Below, piece after piece: positions 15,136-20,788 of a DNA stretch of 20,788 bases. The stretch's first letter is position 1, and each line of letters opens with the position of its first letter. Source of the stretch: Firmicutes bacterium UBA5774 (lineage in GTDB: Bacteria > Bacillota > Clostridia > Peptostreptococcales > Anaerovoracaceae). A program made the translations under genes and the position numbers. Under the pieces are notes generated by a model that worked only from the letters and a program-made list of their open reading frames with translations, was not told where the DNA came from and made no database searches. Where the stretch lies: assembly GCA_002418625.1 (NCBI GenBank), contig DIEM01000009.1, positions 31,257 through 52,044 on the forward strand, given 5' to 3'.

Positions 15136-17613
15136 CTATTCCCGATGGGCGGCGGCCAATACCTTATCGTAGGCCTTCAATTTCTTGTCCGCCAGATAGA
15201 AAATGCTTCCTTCCGTATATTCCCCGTTCTTGCCGATCCTGCCGGCAGGCACACCGGTCATGAGCTCTATGCCTTCCTCGACCGTGCTCACGGCATAGAT
15301 ATGGAATGCGCCGTTTTTCACCGCATCCAGCACCTCATCCTTCAGCATCAGATTGTCGATGTTGCGGGCCGGGATCATGACGCCCTGCTCGCCGGTCAGG
15401 CCCTTCGCTCTGCAGATGTCGAAAAAACCTTCGATTTTTTCGGTCGCTCCGCCAATCGGCTGGATCGCTCCGAGCTGGTCCAATGATCCGGTCACAGCCA
15501 GATTTTGCTTCAGAGGCACGCCGGACAGGCTTGATAAAATGGCATACAGCTCCGCACTTGATGCACTGTCGCCTTCCACCCCCTCATAAAGTTGCTCGAA
15601 CGTGACCTGTGCGGTCAGTCCCATGGGTCTTTCCTGCGCCAGCTTGCCGCCAAGGTAGCCCGAAAGGGTCATGACGCCTTTCGAATGGATGCTGCCGCTC
15701 ATTTCGGTCTCCCGCTCGATATTGATCACTCCGCCGCGCCCCATATAGGTGCGCGCCGTGATCCTGGCCGGAAGTCCAAAGGTATAGCCTATGGCTTCAA
15801 GCACGAACAGACCGTTGAGCTGCCCCACAACAGAGCCTTCCGTATCGATCAGGATCTTATTCTGCCTGATCATGTTCTGCAGTTTTTCTTCCAGCATATT
15901 GGCCCGGTATTTTCGCTCCTCAATGGCTTTATCCACATGAAACGCCTCCACGTATTCGACATTGTCTGCATCGGCAAGGGCCGAGGCTTCATTGACAATC
16001 TCGCTGATTTCATTGAAGTGCGTCGACAGTTTTGTCTGGTCGCCGGCGATCCGCGAACCGAACTCGACAACCTTCGCAAGTGCCCCCCTATCGAAGTGCT
16101 TCAAATTTTCATGTCTGCAAAGGGAGCTGACGAACGCTGCGTATTGATGGATATTTTCTTTGTCGCGGTGCATTTCCATGTCAAAATCCACTTTGACCTT
16201 GAAAAGCTTTCTAAAATCCTCGTCCATTGAAAAGATATAGTAATAGATCGGACTGCCGATCAATATCACTTTGACGCCCAAATGGATCGGCTCGGGCTTC
16301 AGGCTGGCAGTCGGAACAAACCGGTACTGCTCGCCGATGTTTTCGACAACAGCCCGCCTGTACTTCAACGCCTTCTTGAGAGCATCCCAGGTAAACGGAT
16401 CCATCAGCACATCCCCGGCCTGCAATATCAGATATCCGCCGTTGGCTTTATGGATGGCGCCCGGCTTGATCATGGTAAAATCGGTGCTCATGGACATCAG
16501 CTGGCTCTTGTATTCTATTTTACCGAACATGTTGTAGTAGCTTGGATTGGGTTCAATGACGACAGGGGCGCCTACGCATTTTTCGTTGTTCACAAATAGG
16601 TTGACCTTGTAGCGCAGGGACGGATCGGCATTTTCCTGCGGGTTGAGCGTGATCGTATCGATCGTCTCCGCTTCTTCCTCTACGTTCTCTTCGTCAGCGG
16701 ATCCGGCTTCCTCCGGAGGAACAGGCTGCTGCGGCGGCGGTGCCGGGGCGGCGCTTCTGAAAAACATATGGTTGTCCACGATGTCTTTCAATATCTTCTC
16801 CATATAATCGGCCATCCTCGGTGTGCCGTCGTACTTGTCCTTAAGCTGCCCCACCAGAGGCTCCGCGACGGTCATCGCAGTCTGGCGTTCCAGTTCCGCA
16901 AGCTGTTCCCCCGCCGTTTTTTCGATCTGCTGGATATCCCGAGTGATCTCGTCAAGCTTTCTGGCCAGCCGGATCCTTTTTTCATCTATCTCGGCCCGTT
17001 CCGCTTCCGGAAGCTTCTCGAACTCTTCCGCCGGGATCGGCTTGTCGTCGCGCAGCGGTATAAAAAGAAATCGGCCAGGAGCGACCTGCTTGATACTGAA
17101 GCCTGAATTCGCAGCTTCCTGTTCAACGTCTTTATAAAAGGCGCCCATCCTGTCACGAACGCTTTGAATGACTGCATCCCTTGAATGCTCGAATTCTCCA
17201 TCCTCATAAGCCTTTGGTATCGTGGCCTTCAGATCGGCGATCATCTTTTCCATGTCCCTTTGAAAGGCTTTGCCCTCACCGGCCGGAAGAGAAATCGCAA
17301 GCGGCTTGTCCCATTCGGAAAAATTATTGATATAACACCAGTCCAGCGGTTCGCGCCTCTCTGCAGCCTTCTTTGCGACGACCGAGTTTGTATACGTGCT
17401 CTTGCCCGTCCCCTGGGGTCCGACGACAAAGATATTGTAGCCAAAAGCATCCATCGAGAGGCCAAACCGCATTGAACGGACGGCCCGCTCCTGGCCGATG
17501 ACTCCCTCGAGCGCAGGCACATCCATCGATGTTCCGCAAAATTCGAGATCCTCCTCATGATTGCAGTTTTTTCTCAATTTTTCTATCGGAACCTGGTATT
17601 TGATGATATCCAT
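15136..17613 (-). CDS. Lon-like ATP-dependent protease (AAA + Lon protease domain)
   Basis: 825 residues from the ATG at 17613, which has GGGAGGTG upstream; the frame is open 25 codons further, but that stretch covers the promoter. Walker A GPQGTGKST is at 65-73, followed by a long helical insertion (about 115-280), a Pro/Glu-rich linker (287-318), Walker-B-like GGYLILQAGDVLMD (392-405), and a C-terminal Lon protease domain (about 595-790) with nucleophile Ser683 in GDSAS and partner Lys726 in GGATEKIEG. The architecture differs from classical LonA: the N-terminal substrate domain is absent and the ATPase region is split by the insertion, as in the stand-alone Lon-like proteases of bacteria and archaea. 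Role: energy-dependent protein degradation in the cytoplasm. Apparently monocistronic. Confidence 0.92.
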   Translation of the reverse strand: MDIIKYQVPIEKLRKNCNHEEDLEFCGTSMDVPALEGVIGQERAVRSMRFGLSMDAFGYNIFVVGPQGTGKSTYTNSVVAKKAAERREPLDWCYINNFSEWDKPLAISLPAGEGKAFQRDMEKMIADLKATIPKAYEDGEFEHSRDAVIQSVRDRMGAFYKDVEQEAANSGFSIKQVAPGRFLFIPLRDDKPIPAEEFEKLPEAERAEIDEKRIRLARKLDEITRDIQQIEKTAGEQLAELERQTAMTVAEPLVGQLKDKYDGTPRMADYMEKILKDIVDNHMFFRSAAPAPPPQQPVPPEEAGSADEENVEEEAETIDTITLNPQENADPSLRYKVNLFVNNEKCVGAPVVIEPNPSYYNMFGKIEYKSQLMSMSTDFTMIKPGAIHKANGGYLILQAGDVLMDPFTWDALKKALKYRRAVVENIGEQYRFVPTASLKPEPIHLGVKVILIGSPIYYYIFSMDEDFRKLFKVKVDFDMEMHRDKENIHQYAAFVSSLCRHENLKHFDRGALAKVVEFGSRIAGDQTKLSTHFNEISEIVNEASALADADNVEYVEAFHVDKAIEERKYRANMLEEKLQNMIRQNKILIDTEGSVVGQLNGLFVLEAIGYTFGLPARITARTYMGRGGVINIERETEMSGSIHSKGVMTLSGYLGGKLAQERPMGLTAQVTFEQLYEGVEGDSASSAELYAILSSLSGVPLKQNLAVTGSLDQLGAIQPIGGATEKIEGFFDICRAKGLTGEQGVMIPARNIDNLMLKDEVLDAVKNGAFHIYAVSTVEEGIELMTGVPAGRIGKNGEYTEGSIFYLADKKLKAYDKVLAAAHRE

Positions 17614-17665
17614 AACAGCGCACCTCCCTTTCTCGGTAAAACGGCTGCTCCGTCGGCGGTTGTTT

Positions 17666-17674
17666 ATTGTATCA
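17666..17674 (-). promoter_or_regulatory. Extended -10 promoter for the Lon-like protease gene
   Basis: On the minus strand TGATACAAT fits an extended -10 and lies 52 nt before the start codon. The -35 (TTCAGT at 17 nt) is poor. No heat-shock CIRCE repeat is visible. Confidence 0.4.
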
Positions 17675-17731
17675 GATGAAAAAACCACACTGAAGCTTTA
17701 TATCAACAGCATGGCTTTCGAATACCCATAT

Positions 17732-18007
17732 CTATTTTTCTTTGACCAATTCACCCATGATGTAGCTGATGTCGCCTTCATGCGATCCATCACAGAATGG
17801 GGGTTTTTTCGTTTCCTTGCAAGTGCAAAGGAAGGCTTTTCTGTCCTTCTCGACGCTGAATTCCAAAGGAAGAAATTCCGATCCGCTATGCGATCCGTCG
17901 CAAAACGGCTCGTCCGCGGTTTTGCCACAGGTGCACCAATAATACTTCTCGCCCTTTTTCAAATCGACCTGGATTGGCATTTTCTGATCTTCGTCTGATC
18001 TTTCCAT
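17732..18007 (-). CDS. Tandem CDGSH iron-sulfur protein
   Basis: 91 residues from the ATG at 18007; an ATG nine codons earlier lacks a ribosome site, whereas GGAG lies 8 nt before the chosen one. Two complete CDGSH motifs (CxC-x2-T-x3-P-x-CDG-S-H) are visible: Cys25, Cys27, Cys36, His40 and Cys61, Cys63, Cys72, His76. Each should hold one redox-active 2Fe-2S cluster with a 3Cys-1His ligand set. No membrane anchor is present, so the protein should be soluble. Its partner is unknown; family members are linked to redox and iron-sulfur homeostasis. It has its own consensus promoter. Confidence 0.93.
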   Translation of the reverse strand: MERSDEDQKMPIQVDLKKGEKYYWCTCGKTADEPFCDGSHSGSEFLPLEFSVEKDRKAFLCTCKETKKPPFCDGSHEGDISYIMGELVKEK

Positions 18008-18069
18008 AATTATCACTCCCTCGCTAGTTGCCATGTAAAGAAAATATAACTATTCTTTCCGGTAAATTA

Positions 18070-18097
18070 ATTATATTCCATATTTGCGCCATGTCAA
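18070..18097 (-). promoter_or_regulatory. Consensus promoter of the CDGSH gene
   Basis: TTGACA (18092-18097) and TATAAT (18070-18075) on the minus strand, both perfect, with a 16-nt spacer. The start codon is 62 nt downstream of the -10. It is the closest match to consensus in the window and implies strong constitutive expression. Confidence 0.75.
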
Positions 18098-18169
18098 TTT
18101 TCAATCCTGGGAGACGGCTGGTCAAGGCATCGGGGTTTTGTCAATCCCCTAATCGATAGAAGCCCCGGT

Positions 18170-18781
18170 TCATTCACCGGAGACCGGCTTGCATATATAA
18201 AGCGCCGCCCTCTTTGCGACATCGATGACACGGACCTCCCTGAACGCTTCATTCATTTCGCACCGGGCATCCTTGATAAAATTAAAATAATCACCCTTCT
18301 CAAGGCTTTCAATAAAATCCGTCATCCTGGACCTGTTCTGATTATAGTCGCAAATTATGGCCAGATGCCTTGCGACCCTTCCCATTTCAGCGTATAAAAT
18401 CTTCCTGTCCTTCGAATCCATACCGTGGGCGACATACGAAGCTATGGCGATATCGAATGAATCGTCTTCGAAAGGCAACCCCCCGAGGACATTTGCCTTG
18501 ATGAGGGTTATGCCTTTTCCTTTCTGCTTCTTCATCGCAATGGCAAGCATCTTCCCAGCCGGATCGACGCCGGTCACATCCATTCCTCGATCTGCCAGAA
18601 CAGAGCAAAGGGCGCCGGTGCCGCAGCCGACATCCAAAACACTTTTGTACTGATCCATTTTCAATACTTTTTCCACTTTTTCCAGCACCGACCCATACAT
18701 TTTTTTTTGATAATTATAAAACAAGCCATAGATCGGAGCAATCGAATCAAACATCATTGTATTTTTTATAGTTGCTTTCAT
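18170..18781 (-). CDS. Class I SAM-dependent methyltransferase
   Basis: 203 residues. Motif I VLDVGCGTGAL (48-58) binds S-adenosylmethionine, the acidic end of strand 2 is in VTGVDPAGKML (about 69-79), and the post-motif LPFEDDSFDIAIASYVAHGM (about 102-121) is typical of UbiE/Coq5-like enzymes. The substrate cannot be told. GGGGTG precedes the ATG. It follows the Fe-S membrane protein gene by 11 bp, so the two are co-transcribed and probably act in the same setting. A 5-bp stem surrounds the stop codon, but no clear terminator follows. Confidence 0.88.
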   Translation of the reverse strand: MKATIKNTMMFDSIAPIYGLFYNYQKKMYGSVLEKVEKVLKMDQYKSVLDVGCGTGALCSVLADRGMDVTGVDPAGKMLAIAMKKQKGKGITLIKANVLGGLPFEDDSFDIAIASYVAHGMDSKDRKILYAEMGRVARHLAIICDYNQNRSRMTDFIESLEKGDYFNFIKDARCEMNEAFREVRVIDVAKRAALYICKPVSGE

Positions 18782-18792
18782 GGGTCACCCCG

Positions 18793-19275
18793 CTATATTT
18801 TATATTCCAGGCTGCCGGCCGGGCAATGCTCAACACAGGCAAGACATTTGGAGCAGCTGAAATGCGTCGCCGGATCCTTCATATTCTTCCTGAATAAACT
18901 ATACTCCTTATTCAGTGATGAAATATAGCACTTTTTGTCGCAGATGCCGCAATCGATGCACGTTTTGGCATCCCTTTTGATTTTAAAGACGCTGAACCGG
19001 TTCAAAAGTCCGGTGATCCACGCGATCGGACAGCCCAGCTTATGATAATTGTACAGCTGCTTCTGTGTCGCATCATTGTTTCCGCCGAGCATCAGCTCCA
19101 TCATCAGACCCATCGGGCACATCCACCGGCAGAAAACCTTGCCGAAAACCACGCCGGTCACCACCCCGGCTATCAAAACGTATTGAAGCCCAATGTCAAA
19201 ATAGAAAACCGCCCCCAATATTGCCGCTCCGGCGATGAACTGGATCAGCCTTCTGCTTGAAATTATTTTTTTCAT
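18793..19275 (-). CDS. NapH-like membrane-bound 4Fe-4S protein
   Basis: 160 residues from the ATG at 19275, with AAGGGG 8 nt upstream; a GTG three codons earlier lies in the ribosome site. Two membrane helices (about 10-26 and 30-47) are followed by CRWMCP (Cys49, Cys53), characteristic of NapH/NosR/YccM-type proteins, and then two classical ferredoxin motifs: Cys106-109-112-116 and Cys141-144-147-151 followed by Pro. Two 4Fe-4S clusters near the membrane are expected, suggesting electron transfer to or from a membrane partner. It is shorter than NapH (fewer helices), so it is not a full NapH. First gene of a two-gene operon with the methyltransferase. A CsoR-like dyad overlaps its promoter. 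Confidence 0.88.
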   Translation of the reverse strand: MKKIISSRRLIQFIAGAAILGAVFYFDIGLQYVLIAGVVTGVVFGKVFCRWMCPMGLMMELMLGGNNDATQKQLYNYHKLGCPIAWITGLLNRFSVFKIKRDAKTCIDCGICDKKCYISSLNKEYSLFRKNMKDPATHFSCSKCLACVEHCPAGSLEYKI

Positions 19276-19308
19276 TTGCCGCACCCCTTTTTATTTAAAT
19301 TCTTGTTA

Positions 19309-19314
19309 ATTATA
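19309..19314 (-). promoter_or_regulatory. -10 box of the Fe-S/methyltransferase operon
   Basis: A perfect TATAAT on the minus strand, 33 nt before the start codon, preceded by GGGGG and with a weak -35 (TGTTTT at 17 nt). It overlaps the left arm of the CsoR-like dyad. Confidence 0.55.
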
Positions 19315-19329
19315 CCCCCTTATGGTATA
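19311..19329. promoter_or_regulatory. CsoR-like copper operator
   Basis: TATACC-CCCTTAT-GGTATA, 6-bp perfect arms around a C-rich centre, resembling the ATACCCC-type dyads bound by CsoR family repressors. It overlaps the -10 box of the minus-strand Fe-S operon. It also lies between TTGTTA (19303-19308) and TATACC (19326-19331), a possible plus-strand promoter with 17-nt spacing toward copA. The neighbouring copper ATPase gene supports a copper role. No csoR gene is in the window. Confidence 0.6.
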
Positions 19330-19409
19330 CCAAAACACTGCAGCAGTCCAGTACTATTCGACATAAAATCTCAATGGCTTTCCATTATTGTGCATTCATC
19401 GCTTGAGCG

Positions 19410-19450
19410 AAAGCCGTACGCTCCGGGCCGGGTTCCGGCCGGCCGGCTTT
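19410..19450 (+). promoter_or_regulatory. GC-rich nested hairpin in the copA leader region
   Basis: An outer stem AAAGCCG/CGGCTTT (19410-19416, 19444-19450) encloses a perfect GGCCGG-GTT-CCGGCC stem (19426-19440), followed by a short T run. If transcription starts at the upstream operator-bearing promoter this would lie in the copA leader and could attenuate it; with the proximal promoter it would lie upstream of the transcript. Confidence 0.4.
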
Positions 19451-19471
19451 TAAGCCTCCGCGAAACGGGTA

Positions 19472-19477
19472 TATAAT
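19472..19477 (+). promoter_or_regulatory. -10 box proximal to copA
   Basis: A perfect TATAAT 23 nt before the copA ATG. The -35 region (TTTAAG) is poor and merges with the GC-rich hairpin, so an activator or remodelling might be needed. It would give a very short leader containing GAGGTG. Confidence 0.45.
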
Positions 19478-19500
19478 CAGAATGAAATGAGGTGTTGCAT

Positions 19501-20788
19501 ATGCAGGAAAAAACATACCCGATCACCGGCATGACCTGCGCTTCATGCGCAGCCAGAGTGCAGAAGGTGGTTTCGAAGCTGGACGGTGTCGAATCCGCCG
19601 ATGTCAATATTGCGACCGAAAAGCTGACTGTACGATATGATGAAAATCTGCTCGGCTTTGATGCCTTTCAAAAGGCTGTTGAAAACGCAGGCTATGGCAT
19701 TGTCGATGAGCCCATATATAAAACGGCAGAATTGTCCATCGAGGGCATGTCCTGCTCCGCCTGCTCGGCGGCAGTCGAGCGCGCCGTCAGAAAGCTTCCT
19801 GGTGTCAAATCGGCCGGCGTCAATCTTGCCACCAACCGCGGAACGTTTGAATACGACCCTTCAATCATAAAGCTTGCAGAAATCAGATCCGCCATCGATC
19901 GAGCCGGCTACGCCACAAAGCCGGTCGAGGACGCGAACGCCCGGGACGTCGAGCAGGAACGAAGTGCCCGCGAGATCCGCACTATGCGGTTTCGCCTGGC
20001 CGCAGCCTCCGTTTTTTCGGCCCCGGTGCTTTATATCGCCTTGAGCCATATGATCCCGCAGCTGGGTCTTCCGATCCCGGGCTTCATGAGCCCCCATGGC
20101 TTTCCGTTTGTATTCGCTTTGGTCCAGTTCGTCCTGACAGTTCCGGTCATGATCGCGGGCAGCCGATTTTTCACGGTCGGGTTCCGAACACTTTCAAAGG
20201 GCTCCCCGAACATGGACACACTTGTCGCCATCGGCACCGGCAGCGCCTTCCTCTATGGCATCTTCGCCGCGGTCAAAATCTACCTTGGCGATATCGCATA
20301 CGCCGAATCGCTGTATTTCGAATCGGCCTCCATCGTCATCACGCTGGTCATGCTCGGCAAATATCTTGAAGCCGTCAGCAAGGGGAAGACTTCGGAAGCC
20401 ATCAAAAAACTCATGGATCTCAGGCCTAAAACCGCTATAATCCTTAAGGACGGCATTGAAATCGAAGTGCCGGTCGACGAAGTTGTCACAGGCGACATCG
20501 TTCTTGTCAGGCCCGGATCCGTCATTGCTGTGGATGGCATTGTCATCGAGGGCATTTCTGCGGTAGACGAATCCATGATGACCGGTGAAAGCCTGCCTGT
20601 CGAGAAACAGCCCGGCAGCGAGATCATCGGAGGAAGCATCAACAGCGAGGGTCTTCTCAAATTCAAGGCGATGCGCGTCGGCTCCGATACCGCGCTTTCG
20701 AAAATCATCAGGCTCGTAGAGGACGCTCAAAGCAGGAAGGCACCCATCGCCAAACTCGCGGATATCGTATCCGGATATTTTGTTCCGG
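19501..20788 (+). CDS. copA: Copper-translocating P1B-type ATPase, CopA, 3' end beyond window
   Basis: 429 codons from the ATG at 19501 (GAGGTG 6 nt upstream) to the window edge, no stop. Two N-terminal heavy-metal-associated domains are present, each with its metal-binding pair: GMTCASC (Cys13, Cys16) and GMSCSAC (Cys85, Cys88). Membrane helices follow from about 165 to 290, including MDTLVAIGTGSAFLYG (238-253) typical of CopA, then the actuator domain with TGES (361-364). The ion-channel CPC motif and the phosphorylation Asp lie beyond the edge. Role: export of Cu+ from the cytoplasm at the cost of ATP, giving copper tolerance. A CsoR-like dyad 170 bp upstream supports copper-responsive control. 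The two-domain N-terminus and motifs point to copper rather than Zn/Cd. Confidence 0.93.
   Translation, partial: MQEKTYPITGMTCASCAARVQKVVSKLDGVESADVNIATEKLTVRYDENLLGFDAFQKAVENAGYGIVDEPIYKTAELSIEGMSCSACSAAVERAVRKLPGVKSAGVNLATNRGTFEYDPSIIKLAEIRSAIDRAGYATKPVEDANARDVEQERSAREIRTMRFRLAAASVFSAPVLYIALSHMIPQLGLPIPGFMSPHGFPFVFALVQFVLTVPVMIAGSRFFTVGFRTLSKGSPNMDTLVAIGTGSAFLYGIFAAVKIYLGDIAYAESLYFESASIVITLVMLGKYLEAVSKGKTSEAIKKLMDLRPKTAIILKDGIEIEVPVDEVVTGDIVLVRPGSVIAVDGIVIEGISAVDESMMTGESLPVEKQPGSEIIGGSINSEGLLKFKAMRVGSDTALSKIIRLVEDAQSRKAPIAKLADIVSGYFVP

Noticed and set aside
15592..16230. 212-codon plus-strand frame
   Set aside because: Antisense of the Lon-like protease domain, with no ribosome site or domain.
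18165..18180. CCGGT/ACCGG stem around the methyltransferase stop codon as a terminator
   Set aside because: Five base pairs and no U-tract on the minus strand.

Overview
The window looks like a chromosomal stretch of an anaerobic, probably amino-acid-fermenting member of the Clostridia (Bacillota). This is inference. It rests on strong AGGAGG-type ribosome binding sites, lipoprotein signal peptides on the solute-binding proteins, an encoded tRNA CCA end, and gene families typical of such anaerobes: Kdd of lysine fermentation, a TRAP transporter, a Lon-like protease, DUF1847, a NimA-like flavoprotein and a tandem CDGSH protein. No phage, insertion sequence, CRISPR array or rRNA was seen.

Layout. 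1-1634 (-): 5' part of a P2A-type (calcium-like) cation ATPase, cut by the window edge. 1635-2200: non-coding, holding the ATPase promoter, a strong terminator, a 191-bp highly structured segment bounded by two copies of a tRNA 3' end, and tRNA-Ala(CGC) (-). 2201-4879 (-): a PAS/GGDEF/HD-GYP cyclic-di-GMP protein with both catalytic motifs intact. 5075-5263 (+): an unrecognised 62-residue acidic protein. 5398-7661 (-): a DUF1847 cysteine protein followed by an OppA-type lipoprotein with no permease beside it. 7754-8242 (-): NimA-like flavoprotein. 8433-9296 (+): YitT-family membrane protein. 9308-14886 (-): dctP, dctQ, dctM, kdd and glnA, apparently one operon. 15136-17613 (-): Lon-like protease. 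17732-18007 (-): tandem CDGSH protein. 18170-19275 (-): methyltransferase and NapH-like Fe-S membrane protein. 19501-20788 (+): 5' part of a CopA-type copper ATPase, cut by the window edge.

How the genes may work together. The five-gene block 14886-9308 pairs a TRAP importer with L-erythro-3,5-diaminohexanoate dehydrogenase, a lysine-fermentation enzyme that releases ammonium, and with glutamine synthetase, which fixes ammonium. None of the other lysine-fermentation genes is in the window. The block may be a module for importing a beta-lysine-like intermediate and recovering its nitrogen. At the right end, a CsoR-like dyad overlaps the -10 box of the Fe-S/methyltransferase operon and lies upstream of copA, suggesting a divergent copper-responsive unit.

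The candidates most worth a second look are the structured insert at the tRNA-Ala 3' end, the TRAP-kdd-glnA operon and the copper-type operator shared by copA and the Fe-S/methyltransferase pair.
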